A stretch of DNA of 64,000 nucleotides, taken from NCBI GenBank assembly GCA_011037195.1, contig JAAEAF010002490.1, forward strand, positions 62,001 to 126,000, read 5' to 3'. The notes beneath the pieces are model-generated. The model was not told the origin of the DNA and did no database searches. It saw only the letters and a program-made list of their open reading frames with translations. The position numbers and the translations under genes are program-made. Source of the DNA: Triatoma infestans (Eukaryota > Arthropoda > Insecta > Hemiptera > Reduviidae). Below are positions 23,471 through 34,520 of this stretch, one piece after another. Position 1 is the first letter of the stretch. Each line of letters opens with the position of its first letter.

Positions 23471-25489
23471 TATTAAAATTTTGTACAAAAGATTTTAAAT
23501 TTTTTCGTTCTTTTCATTTTTGTTATTTTTTACATAAAAAATGAACACTAAAAAGATATTATTTAGCTAGCGAATTGCATTAAAAATCGATTGTTGCTAT
23601 TAAATTATTTATTAATGAAAAAAAAGTGTCCCATTCTTTTATTGGGGCCAAACATAAATCTATATACAAATGTAAAGTGAAAAAGTGAATGAAACTCATT
23701 ATCTGCTAGATACTTGTAAAGGCTCGATGGAAATGACTCTGTTTTCACAAGAACCCAATAACTAGGCTTTAAAAGTACACTACTTAGAGGACTATCATTC
23801 AGTGATTAGTCATGAGTAACCCTAAATTCTTCCTGGGTATGATAAGCCCGAGAAATGTAAGCAGCATGTAAAATCTTTATATGGTAGTTTTAATAATCGC
23901 TCATTTACATACAGAGAAGAATTGAATAAAAGCTCGTATAAGAATTCGTATTTTGCTTTATGAATGTACGATACCATTACTTCTCCCCATGACTATGAAT
24001 AGACTTCACTTTAAAACTCACGTTGAACTAAGACTCTGTTTTCAGAGAGTTTACACTCCAATTAAGTATAACAGAATATTTATCTAAATAATTCTTTATA
24101 TATTCATTAAAATATTTAAAACCTTTAGCACTACCACCAAGAGTGTGCTTCGTCATTAACTCTTAATAAATATTGCCACCACACCTTTAGAGCACTTCTT
24201 ACAACTCTCTTGCTTCTCTTGAATCACAACGGTTTCTCTAGAAGGTTTAAGTTAGAAATTGGATTCACTTTAGAAAGTTCTTTAAAAAAAAACGTAATTC
24301 TATGTTTTTGATTTTTAAAATTAATGGATTATACAGAATTTATTTGAATAAAACATTAAAGCATTAAGTACAGAAAGTTGAAACCAAATTAGTATCAAAA
24401 TGAAATATTCTCTTTTTTTTTTAATTTCACTTTATTTTAAAAAAAAGCTAAGAAAAAAAATCACGACTAAACATAAATAACTTATTACAAAATACAGAAC
24501 ATTTTTATTAAATAACAGATACTTGACAGCAATTTAATTGCTTTGATTGATTACTCTTGTTACCTTTTATATATTTAAATATATACCTTATATATATATT
24601 AAATATATAAAGTAAAAGGGAAAACATAATACATAGTATTATTTACAATTTTCCCGTAGTAATTTTATTATGCATAAAATTTAGAGTTGGTTCTTTAGTG
24701 ATTGCATAGTTCATTAGACTATATTGCGACTGATTGAGTATCAACCCAATCTTAAATAGCATTCCAAATGGATATAACTTAATTCTTATCCTTTGCAGGA
24801 ATAAATCTTTCAAAATTATATTTTCAGTTTCATTTGAAAAAAAGAGATATTGAGAGTAAATAATAATTTTGAATTTTATATTAGTTACAAACTTGGGATA
24901 TATGATTCTTTTAGTAATATCATTTTAGAATAAATAAATGATTGAAAATTGTTTTTACAAATAATTTTTGTTGTTTATTTCAAATGCCAGTTATTGTTTT
25001 TTCTTTGAGTTTTATATATCATAACCTCGGGAATGATGAAGTATTAACAAACTATCGTGGTCCTTTCCTTTTCGAGAAGATAAGAAAAACAAACAAAAAA
25101 CATCTTTATTAATTATACATAGTGCTTTAGAATTTTCAAAAATGTTTAACACAATGTTATTTTAAAGTTGGAAATTTGAAGGATTTTTGGATTCGGTTTT
25201 GGAGATAGAAGCAGTGCTTCGGAGAAGCTCGTCTGCATAGACAATGCGAAGTCATAATTTTACTTCTATTAGATTTGTGAGAACGCTTTATTCTTTTTAC
25301 AGTTTTTCTCAGCGCTATATCTTCTGCTACTTCTTCAGATTTCTCATTTATCCGGAACTAAGCGACAACTTTATCTCAGTTCAATCTTGTCTATTTAAGT
25401 AATTTTCGATTTGATTTTCCTCGCCACTAAACTGTGCACTACTCAATTTTTATATAAAACATTAATTCGTCCTGTACTTATATAAAGGT
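23471..25489. other. AT-rich non-coding stretch
   Basis: No coding frame, RNA gene or bounded repeat seen. Contains TA-rich palindromic sequence near 24570-24610. Confidence 0.5.
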
Positions 25490-25920
25490 CAGAAACGTGG
25501 AGCTTTACCAGAGCGAAAATAAACTGCTGGTCTTCGGAAGAAAAATCCTTCGACACATTTATGGACCAGTGAGCTCTAGAGCTTTATGGAGAAGGAAAAT
25601 AAATCAAGAACTTACCGTCCTTTACAAAGAACCAGACAAAGTTCGGTTCATAAAGCTGGGTCGACACAGATGGGCAGGGCGTGAGGTCAGAATTGACGTG
25701 CATGACATGCCTAAAAACGCTAATGAAGACCCAGCTGCTTAGTACAAACCGAGTTGGCGGCTCAAGCTGCGATGTTATGCTCAACGGTGCGTTGAGTGAT
25801 GGTGGGAAGATCCTCTGGTTCTTAATTGGAGTGCAGCCGCACAAGATCACTACTGATTGAGGAGGCCAAGACTCAGCAACGAGTTGTAGTGCCGCTCAAG
25901 AAGAAGAAGAAAAAGAAACT
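25490..25920 (+). mobile_element. 3' end of an RTE-like non-LTR retrotransposon
   Basis: The frame reads ENKLLVFGRKILRHIYGPV, RRKINQELTVLYKEPD, FIKLGRHRWAGREVR, DMPKNA, then after a stop RLKLRCYAQRCVE and NWSAAAQDHY. These follow the order of the C-terminal region after the reverse transcriptase domain in RTE-like elements (KILRRI-GP, ELYELY, RLRWAGHV-R, P, W-D-VE-D, NWR-AAQDR). The 3' end is AGAAGAAGAAGAAA, a short simple tail. The element is cut at its 5' side and has stops. Confidence 0.75.
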
Positions 25921-26773
25921 GTGCAATATTTAGTTATCATTCAAGCCTTTAGTTTTCATTCTTTTAGGTGCATGCTATTTTTCATGAGTTTTGGAGATAT
26001 CTCCTGAATCATATATATATTTAGTAACATATCTATCAATCTGCGTGATGAATATATTATACATATTTCAATTGCAAATATCTACAACAGATATTCTATT
26101 AAAATAAAAATTGTCATTGAAACAATAATCATTGAAAAAATATTATTTTTATAATGAGTAGTTTATACGGCAATGCTAGAGGAGTTTTGTAAGAATTTTT
26201 TTTTTACATTCTCTAAGATTCGGGTACCATTGGTGCCCTTCTTTAGAAGCTCTTTAGGGTAGAAGAGGGATGTGTACGTTGGGGACGTTGAGATTAAAAC
26301 AACTTATAATTTTCAGACCTGACGAATTGGAAACCCTTTTTAAGTTTTTGGAATGCTACGCGGATCATTTTTGTGATCCCGACGCCACTACGACCGTTCG
26401 GCTCCTTTCGCTTCCGATAAGGTCTAAATGTGAGATCTATCCAAAAAAATTACCAAAATAACAAGTGTAACTTTCATAGAGCAACATTAAACTCCAGACC
26501 CTAGGAAGAGTTATAGAAGTTTGAATCTTGCTAGTTGTGACACTCTTTCTGATGTACATTAACATAAAGCAAGGCTTTGTCTATAACATGGATTCAGAGG
26601 CTTCTACTATCTTACTATTCCATTTGATTAGGTAGCTACAACTGTTGTACAATAAAAATAGAAATCTAGTTAGTTAATTCCGTCTATTTAGAGGAACCGG
26701 AACTAAAGGACAATTCATAGACAATAAATTTCAGGGTCAACCCCTAACATGATTTTCATTATGCCCATGATAA

Positions 26774-26916
26774 TGACGTCACGTGGGCGGGAAGGTGTGG
26801 CACTTTTTTTCGGGTGGCGGGCGTATGGCCCAGAATCATGGTTAGAGAAAATGACGTCACACAAGCGTTTCCAATCAATAAAGAAGGGGTGTTAGAGATG
26901 TATAACATTATAAAAG
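26774..26916 (+). promoter_or_regulatory. Promoter-like cluster: two CRE palindromes, E-box and TATA box
   Basis: TGACGTCA, the full CRE palindrome, occurs at 26774-26781 and 26852-26859. The first overlaps CACGTG (26780-26785). TATAAAAG lies at 26909-26916, about 50 bp after the second CRE. Downstream, a less AT-rich stretch (GAGGCAGTGGCAAGAG to about 26980) could be a transcribed leader. No coding frame follows. It may be a host promoter, or the promoter of a solo LTR; TG...CA ends and a target duplication were not found. Confidence 0.45.
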
Positions 26917-26979
26917 AGGCAGTGGCAAGAGATCGACCCATGAACACAAAAAGCACCAACAGCGCACCTCTATACATCC

Positions 26980-29290
26980 ACTAAACTATTTTATATAGAT
27001 ATTACTATTTATCAGTGGTAACGCTTGTTGTAACAGAAAAAACAATATTTTAAGTGATAATTTTTTATTTTTATTGATTTCTATCTATTATTATAATTGC
27101 TTATGTGTGTTATTGAACCAAATGTGCAAGCTATGTTATTAGATTTAGACCATCCGATGACCCAACTAATGTAAGCTACAAATTTTCATTCATTGATGCA
27201 AAGTTACCCGTAAGATTTTTATTAGTATTCCTGGCAGTAGTTATTTAGTTTCAGTATATAATCTTGCTGCACCATAGTATAAATTAGAAAGCCAATTTAA
27301 ACAAAAAAAATCAATCATTACAAATTTTTCTATTTACAGAAATAATGTAGACAATTGGTCAAAAAACAAATTTTTCCAATCTGAAATGTCCATTTTTTTT
27401 GAAATAAAACTATATCAAGTTTCAAATCAAATTATGAGAAATAAAAAACACGCTAGTTAAAAAAAATAACTGACAAATTAATAAAATCAGTATTAACTTA
27501 TATTTTCAACAAGCAAACATCTGGGTCATATAATTAGGTTAAACAAAATTATTACTTTATGTTATTTTACTTTACCAAATTATGTTGAAGTCATCCTATT
27601 ATTGGTTTCTGGATATTTTGATATTATTTATTGTTTTTTTTCCTCCCCATGTAAGAGATTTTTTTGTTATTATTCATAAATAGCTTTAAAAGTAGTTTTA
27701 TTTAAAATAATTATAAAACCTCCTTTTTTTTTATTGAATTTCTTACACGTATTGCACTCAATTATTTCTTAAATTTCGATTATAAATGCATTAAATAATT
27801 TGAAAATAATTTTATTAATGAAATATTAATATTCGCTCTGCTTTCAATTATAATATGATTTCTTGCAATTATTTGCTTCAGACAATATTTGATTTGCTAA
27901 TTTTTTTACTGCTTTGATGATTACATTTTTTTATTTATTTGAAAAATTTAATCGATACACTGCATTTTAGATTACATCTATTGGTTACCCAATTTAAAAA
28001 TGACCAAATTTATTGAGTTAGCGTGTTAGAATTTTCTTTATTTATTTACTTCCTATTTGAATTTGATACTTTTTTTTTTTTCTTTTGATTCTTATGTATT
28101 CTATGTTTTAGGTTTGTATTACTGGTTTTCCTTGTTTTACAAAATGTTTTCAGTGACATTGAATTTCTAGCAATTATATGAATTTGAAAAAACTTAACTT
28201 CCTTATTAATAGTTTTCATAATTAACCAATGACAATTCTTTTATTAAACAGTACACTCTAATTCTGTAAACATTTTGAAAAACATCTAATTGTAGAAAAT
28301 AACATTGCTTTGAACTGATTTGTTAGCTGTTCCCAAATTGATTTCCCTTCTTTAAATAAATAGCTTTAATGATTGCATTATGATTGCTAGTCAATTTTAT
28401 TCATTTAAAAAAAAATAATAATAATAATAATAGTTTTTAATATTAAAATTTTTGTAACTTTTACTTTTATTGATCATTTAATTTACGTTTAGCGGTGAAC
28501 GGTGGTGAATGAAGGTTTTTCCGTTGATTTAGTTCTAAGTCTATATTACACACACGCGGCGCGCGCACACATCACTAATACAAGAATTAATTAGGGCCAT
28601 TTGTTTAAGTCAATCTAATCTTCAACTTATTAAAAGAATTAACACTTACTAATAACTTGTAGAGCTTAAAAGTAATTTTTATTTATTTACTCCATTAACA
28701 ATATTGAAAAAATCTTTATTTAAAAAAAAAACAAAAATTATTTTTTAATTTAAAATTGCAGCTCTTAGTTATCATAAATCTGAATTTGCATTCATCATAG
28801 CATGCTTTTTTCTCTTTAATTCTCACCCTTTCGGACTTTTCTCAATGTTTATGTACGTTGTCTTCACTTTAATTACCAGTCCTATACTTCACGGACTCAT
28901 GTAGTGTATGATACTTTTAAAAGGAAGTCAACGATTTTACACTATCGATGGAAGAAAATGGTCCAGGATTAAGTGAAAGAAAGCAAAGTTATGATGGTAG
29001 CAATCTCAATTGATCATCTAGATTAGAATATTTGATTTTTGGATTTCAAAAACTGCTCATAACGAAATCTCAGAAACTATTTTGAAACCATGAGCTTATT
29101 ATATTGAACTCTAATAATAGAAATATCACAAATTTTGCAGCAAGTTTGAGAAACACTCTTTTGTTAAGTAAAAAAATTTTGTAGAAACACTCATACAACT
29201 TACTCTTACTGTAGTTTGCAGAATGTATAATAATTTTGTCAATTTTTCTTCACATTTATTATTTTTTTTACTAAATATTTACTGGGAAAA
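26980..29290. other. AT-rich non-coding stretch
   Basis: Long T and A runs, an AAT run near 28411-28431 and a CA/GC run near 28547-28571. No gene or bounded repeat seen. Confidence 0.5.
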
Positions 29291-29651
29291 GCAAAATATA
29301 ATAAAATAACATTTTTGATTAAAGCATAACCTCCCTCTCACACGCCCCAAAACTTATCTTTAAATGAATTCTTTCGGAAAAAGTTTCGAACAGAAATTAT
29401 AAGTCTTTGTATTCAAAGTTAGTTTAACAAATATTCTATGAAATCCGAAGTTTTTATGGAGAAAATAGCACACACAAAAATTGTTCAGTGAAAACGTATT
29501 TCCCGATCATCTGACATTATTTTCTAAAACCCACTTATTTGGACTCAGGGGACCTCAAAAGTTAATTTCCTGTGAACATTTGTCACGATTCAATAGTTCC
29601 TCTTACAAAAGTAAGAGAAAGCAGAAATTGTGGGAAGTTATTTTTGATGGA
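29290..29651. repeat. Copy of unclassified dispersed repeat
   Basis: Carries ATAACCTCCCTCTCACACGC, AAACTTATCTTTAAATGAAT and a GGACTCAGGGGACCTCAAAA phrase also found at about 33030. The I-like element at 29666 is inserted at its right edge. Confidence 0.4.
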
Positions 29652-29665
29652 AGTTTCCCGTCTTA

Positions 29666-30576
29666 TTATTATTATTATTATTTGTCTATGGGGAGGAAAA
29701 CCCTAAGCTATCCAAAGCCTCACTGGGCCCATATAGCTACTCCAAGAAAAACAACAACAAACCGAGTCTATAACAAAAATCTAATCCATCTAAGATTCAC
29801 CGCAATCCGAATAAATCGGACAATAGCCTTAAGCGGAAATAGCCTAAGCTCTTCCACAGACATCCTATTCCGACCAAAGATCCTGAACCTAATTTCCTCA
29901 CAATCTAAGCAATCAGTTATTAGATGGATGGATGTTTCCTCCTCTGTCTCACAGACTCTAGAAAATGGATCCGGGATGAGCCCCATTATGTAGAGATGTC
30001 TCTTTAAACCACAGTGCCCAGTAAAAGATCCAACCAGATGCCTGAGAGCGTTCCGTGAAAAACACAGCAATCTCAGTAATGGCCTTGTCTGGACCCCCGA
30101 TGAGCAATTTGGACTGCCGAAAACCAACTGAGCTCATCCATAAGGATGAATGCTGTGAAGCTATCCATGTCTGGAAGCCTGACAGACATGTGCCAGAGCA
30201 CACGCCGACAGCAGGCTCGGGACCCAATGAAAGGAAGAGAGGCGCCTAATTTGGCAAACCTATCCACCTCCTCATCCCCAAATTCCCATGTGACTGGCAC
30301 CCATACTAGAAGCACATCTTTCAGAGAAGAAAGCTCTTCAGTCTTTTAGAACATTCTAACACCAACCTGGAAGACACATGAACTCAGCGCCTTCAACGCA
30401 GCCTGGCTGTCCGAGCAGATACAAACACCTTTTAGGTTAGTGTTACGTACCCTCTCATCCAAAACACAACAAAGAATTGCATAAACCTCAATCTTGAAGA
30501 CCGTGGTCCATTCACCAAGAGATACTGCCAAATGATCCCCGGTGTCAAAATAGACCGCAGCTCCATATCTACCATC
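29666..30576 (-). mobile_element. 5'-truncated non-LTR retrotransposon (I-like) with RNase H domain and target duplication
   Basis: AGTTTCCCGTCTTA is duplicated exactly at 29652-29665 and 30577-30590. On the minus strand the body begins inside the RNase H domain (DGRYGAAVYFDTGDHLAVSL, EVYAILCCV, CICSDSQAALKALSS), runs through a WVPVTWEFGDEEVDRFAKLGA segment that corresponds to the domain's WVPGH-NE-AD end, then a TGHC...HLITDC zinc-binding tail in other frames, and ends in the shared 3' UTR and a (TAA)n tail. Several frameshifts; inactive. The first 20 residues of the open frame at 30346-30636 come from flanking DNA. Confidence 0.85.
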
Positions 30577-30590
30577 AGTTTCCCGTCTTA

Positions 30591-31414
30591 GTTTTTTATT
30601 TAAATTTTTAATAATGCTCATACATTTTCTTCTCAATTCTTTCTTCTTTTTTTTAAATTAATAATAAAATTAGCAATCTTCTAATGCAAATTCATAGTTT
30701 TGTTGTTCGCTTAATCTTCTCACTATCAGAACCATTGTTCATATTATATTCACTGATTTTTATTTCGTGTTTTTATAACATTATATTTAAGGAACAGTAA
30801 ACAATATAAAAATTTCGTCTATTATTTCTTTATCCAAAAAGGTGTTTTTTTTATTTCGCTAAATTTTCTAAACTGGAGTCTCCCCTATTATTTGCATGAA
30901 TCGGAAAATGATAAATTTCACATTATTTGAAAATTGTTTTGTGAAAATAAAATCTGGTGTAAAGTACTCATAAAACTTTTTTTTACTGCAGTTTACAAGA
31001 TTTTAGTGACAATTTTCTTCAAACTTATTATTTTTATTAAATGTTTCGCTTGTTTTCAAACTTTATATCAATAGGAGAATCTAAACTTAAAAAAAAATAT
31101 CTTTTTGAGGAAACCATACCCTAAATTTCTTGAAATAAAGTTTCTCGGAAAAAAGTCCCTAATGAAAGTGATAAGACTCAGTGTTCATAGTTGAGTGTCA
31201 CAAATTTAATGAAAACCGTCGGTATTTTTATTGATAAAATCGTAGAAAAATTAAACTAACTTCAATAAAACGAAGGGAGCCCTCTTCAGAATCTCTAGGG
31301 AGGGCGTGGGTGGATGGCTCCCTCCCCTGGAACCTTCCTGGAGATAGTATGACTAAGAAATATAGTTTCGTTAAAAAATTTTCTACGAATTTATTTTTGA
31401 TGGAAGTTTCCCGA
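30591..31414. repeat. AT-rich sequence with dispersed-repeat material
   Basis: No gene. The part from about 30840 repeats phrases of the unclassified dispersed repeat (CTCATAAAACTTTTTTTTAC, TTCTCGGAAAAAAGT, GGGAGCCCTCTTCAG). It ends in TTTTTGATGGAAGTTTCCCG, the same word that precedes the element at 29666. Confidence 0.4.
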
Positions 31415-31708
31415 CTTATTATTATTATTATTATTTGTCTGTGGGGAGGGAAACCCTAAGCTATCCAAAGCCTCACTGGACCCATATAGCTACCCCAAGA
31501 AAAACAACAACAAACCGGTCTATAACAAAAATCTAGACCCGGATCTAATCCATCTAAGATTCACCGCAATCCGAATAAATCGGACAATAACCTTAAGCGG
31601 AAATAGCCTAAGCCCTTCCACAGACATCCTATTCCGACCAAAGATCCTGAACCTAATTTCCTCACAACCTAAGCAATCAGTTATAAGATGGATGGGTGTT
31701 TCCTCCTC
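31415..31708 (-). mobile_element. 3' fragment of the I-like non-LTR retrotransposon
   Basis: Nearly identical to 29666-29948: TTA repeats, then the shared 3' UTR and the C-terminal tail (EETPIHLITDCLGCEEIRF in minus-strand reading). The match stops at 31708, where the sequence switches to an opposite-facing element. The left flank shares TTTTTGATGGAAGTTTCCCG with the first copy, but no right-hand duplication was found. Confidence 0.75.
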
Positions 31709-32597
31709 TACGAAAAGGGTGTGGAGCGAAGGATCCGCCCTGGCTAGTATTAGCAAGCATGCCACTAAGTGATATACAGCAAGGTCTAAGGCCCTCGACA
31801 AAGGTACAGGGGCAGGAGTGTTTGGGCCTAGAACTAAACACTCGGAACCCATGGGCAGGTTTCCCAGCATCTTCCAGGCGGAAATTCACGCTATTGGAAG
31901 ATGCGTCCAGTTGAACCTTGACAGAGGATATACTGGAATCAGGAGTTAGTTATCCTATCCAATAGTCAGGCTGCTATTGAAGCATTGAGTTCTTATGTTA
32001 TCAGTTCTAAAATGGTATGGGAATGCCTAGGTAAGCTTAATGACCTGGGCAAAAGAAATAAAGTCACCCTATATTGGGTGCCGGGACATGTCGGCGGAGG
32101 TGGCATGTCACCGACACCCTGGCAAAAGAAGGCGCTGTATCTCCTCTCATTGGGCCGGAGCCCTTTTCTGGAGTCAGTGACCAAGTACTCTTAGAAGAAA
32201 TCAAGAAGGCCTGGGAATATCTAGGAAAGGTCGAAAGCCTGGATCAGTCTGAATAAGAATAGGATCCGTATTCTTACGGGGCATTGCAGACTCAAGGGAC
32301 ACCTGAGGAAGCTTGGCCTAGAAGATGATGGCATATGCAGATTCTGTGGGGAGATAGAGGAAACTCCGGTACATCTCCTCACAGACTGTGATGCCGTCAT
32401 TCAAAGAAGATTTAGTAGTCTGGGCCGTTTCCAGATAGGCGAGGAGGAATACCTACTCTACAACCTTCCAGGATTTTGGGATTCCTTAGGGAGCTCAACC
32501 TGGAGGGGGTGCTGTAGATTAGCTAGCTCATCTTCGGCACCAGAGGGGGGTACAATAGGTCAAACAATGGTCGCAGTACAGAACCCTCAAAAAAAAA
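31709..32597 (+). mobile_element. 5'-truncated non-LTR retrotransposon with RNase H domain
   Basis: Plus-strand fragments in order: GVFGPRTKHSEPMGRF, SIFQAEIHAIGRCVQLNLDR, ILSNSQAAIEALSSYVISSK, WECLGKLNDLGKRNKVTLYW then VPGH (an RNase H domain), LAKEGAVSPLIGPEPF, a TGHCRLKGHLRKLGLEDDGI segment, then CRFCGEIEETPVHLLTDCD (zinc-binding tail). A 10-base A run near 32589-32598 closes it. Stops and frameshifts show it is dead. Its C-terminus differs clearly from that of the adjoining minus-strand element, so the two are different families placed head to head. Confidence 0.8.
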
Positions 32598-33110
32598 ATT
32601 CAGTAAAATCGCAATTCCGGTTAAACGTAGTTTCCTTAAAACTCAGAATTTTGACAAAATATTTATTAATTCTAATTAATATTATTTAGATGATACAATT
32701 ATATAATAATATAAAATAATAACTTTAGAGGAAAACATAATCCCACCTATCTCCCAAAAGCTGCCTTAAATGAATTTTCTCAAAGAACTATTTCAAATAA
32801 AAGTTGTAACTCTTTGTATGTATAGTTAATATATCAAGTTTAAAGCGTTAAACTTTGAGCGGTTTTCGTGAAATTAGCACACACAAAAATTGAAAAATCC
32901 ACACAGTAAAGTGTTATTTTTGGTTGAGAAATTTTGATAGGTAAGTTCCTATCGGACCCCATGATAATACCCACATGGAATGAATATGCTGTTGACATAC
33001 ACACCATTTTCCAAAAACTACTTTTTGAATTCAGGGGACCTCAAAACTCAATATTTCCAGTGAAAACTCGATATTAAAAATTTGACACGATTACAATACT
33101 GTGTGACACT
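32598..33110. repeat. Copy of unclassified dispersed repeat
   Basis: Contains CAGTAAAATCGCAATTCCGG, AGAGGAAAACATAATCCCACC, a TTTGAGCGGTTTTCGTGAAA phrase and AATTCAGGGGACCTCAAAA, all phrases of the repeat also seen near 7100 and 29300. Non-coding. Confidence 0.45.
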
Positions 33111-33119
33111 GCAGTTAAA

Positions 33120-33400
33120 GTGGTGTAGTGCAATATGATCTGAAAGTTCCTTGTTAATACCGCACGTTCCGCAACCTTCTCAATTCATTGCCGGCCTGCG
33201 GCCTAGTAATCTTTCTTTACACACAACAGTGCCTAGGCCAGTTCACGCCGGCCAGTGAACTGTAAGGGTTTTCTAGGAAAAGAAAAAAATCTAAGGACCA
33301 GCTCTATTGGACTCGAATTCGGGATCTCCGCATACGATTTCTATTATAAATGTAGCACCACTGAGGTAATCTCGTTCCTCTGATTTTTTTCTATAGAAGA
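33120..33400 (-). repeat. Diverged tRNA-derived SINE
   Basis: Minus strand: GATTACCTCAGTGGTGC (box A-like), then AATTCGAGTCC (box B-like) some 45 bp later, CCTTAGATTTTTTTC and CCTAGAA in the body, and TTGAGAAGGTTGCGG near the 3' end, matching the layout of the SINE at 42896. Identity is lower, so it is an older copy or a sister subfamily. Confidence 0.55.
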
Positions 33401-33534
33401 AAAGAAGTTTTTTTTCTAAAATTATTAACAAGTATGTTATCATCCTAGATAAAGTATATACAAAAGTGCATAGACGTTTCTGAGATTGCTTTGAATATGA
33501 CAAACAGATTGAAGGAAATTTATCTGTTTCAAAG

Positions 33535-33582
33535 TAAACTGACATCCTCACTGTGAGCGAAGTCTGGCAGGTTGTTGATCAT
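33535..33582 (+). repeat. Short family A fragment
   Basis: GACATCCTCACTGTGAGCGA then AGTCTGGCAGGTTGTTGATC matches the right-arm core of the family A element at 33990-34276 (GACATCCTCAATGTGGGCGA). The hammerhead-like core is lost. Confidence 0.55.
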
Positions 33583-33747
33583 AAAGAAACAATACGTTAA
33601 ACATAAGAAACACAAACAAAACTTACATTCTGAGATATGTATATCCATATTGCATGACCACAATATTTTCTTTATAAAAAGTATAATATAGCGGAATACG
33701 TAATATGTCTTAGATTTGAAAAATATTAAGTATGGTTTTGGATATTC

Positions 33748-33920
33748 TAATAGCTCAGTAGTAGTGCGTTGGACTGACTTCGAGTACAACATTGCTGTCC
33801 TTGGATTTTTCACCTCAGGAGTCACTGAATGTTCGCTGTTAGACAAGGTGTCTATAAGAGGGGCAACACTGCCAGTTGGCCGACACAGATGTTGACGCCT
33901 TTTAACAAAAAAAAAAAAAA
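33748..33920 (+). repeat. tRNA-derived SINE
   Basis: TAATAGCTCAGTAGTAGTGC is a box A-like start; CTTGGATTTTTCACCTCAGG and AGTCACTGAATGTTCG form the body; CACAGATGTTGACGCC is followed by an A run (33906-33920). It lies about 600 bp upstream of the first stoned coding exon. Confidence 0.6.
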
Positions 33921-33989
33921 ATTGTTTTATTCATTCCAAAATTGTTGAGAATTGTTGTTTATATTAGAGAATCGAAGTTTTTTTTTTTA

Positions 33990-34276
33990 AATGCTTTCTT
34001 CATTTTGTGATCATCAAAGGGGTTTCAGGACGTCGCCCATTGTGAGGATGTCTTGATAAACAGGACTAACACACAATGCTGTACTCAGTATATATTAAGT
34101 ATATTGTGTAACAGACACTTAGCTATATTGTGACTTTGCAGAGTGTAGTCCTGTTATTAGGCTGTTTTTAAAACTAGACATCCTCAATGTGGGCGAAGTC
34201 TGGCAGGTTGTTTATCATAAAATGAAGCGAACCGACGCGGAACAAATCTCCGATATTTTCCAGTACTGTGGACACC
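33990..34276. repeat. Family A subtype element just upstream of stnA
   Basis: The left arm reads GCTTTCTTCATTTTGTGATC then ATCAAAGGGGTTTCAGGACG and GAGGATGTC; the right arm has GACATCCTCAATGTGGGCGA, ATCATAAAATGAAGCG and GATATTTTCCAGTACTGTGG. CAUC and GAUG can still pair, but CUGANGA has become CUCACAA in the left arm, so the ribozyme-like core is lost. It lies in the presumed first intron or 5' flank of stoned, 220 bp before the exon border. Confidence 0.65.
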
Positions 34277-34494
34277 TTATATCAAGAAACGGAAGCTTTT
34301 TTTTGAATTAATTATCAAGCGTTATGATGCCGCGCAAATTTTATTTATGAACAAAATTATTCAAATTACATTCATCGTTCTAATATATTCTTTCTTCTCA
34401 TATCATACTAAGACATTTTTTCTATACAAAAAATCAAATTTTAAGCATAAATTCAAGTTACGTTTAATTTTTCATAAAAAAATGATTGTTACAG

Positions 34495-34506
34495 ATGTTT
34501 CGATAG
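34495..34506 (+). promoter_or_regulatory. Predicted exon start and four-codon upstream ORF before stnA
   Basis: TTGTTACAG at 34486-34494 is a plausible 3' splice site. The exon would begin directly with ATGTTTCGATAG, an upstream start with stop (M-F-R-stop) that ends 14 bases before the stnA ATG. The upstream non-coding exon is not identified, so use of this splice site is inferred. Confidence 0.4.
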
Positions 34507-34520
34507 ACTTGTGGTGGAAT

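Noticed and set aside
26759..26977. 72-codon minus-strand frame
   Set aside because: It lies across the CRE/TATA cluster and shows no similarity; chance opening in a GC-raised patch.
29481..29993. 170-codon plus-strand frame
   Set aside because: Crosses the border of a dispersed repeat and the minus-strand I-like insertion, including its TTA tail, so it cannot be one gene.
30055..30349. Overlapping plus-strand frames
   Set aside because: Antisense to the RNase H part of the minus-strand retroelement.
34347..34520. N-terminal extension of the StnA frame by 58 residues
   Set aside because: It is hydrophobic and AT-driven, unlike StnA, is separated from the known-type start MLKITKG by a good 3' splice site, and reads like intron.
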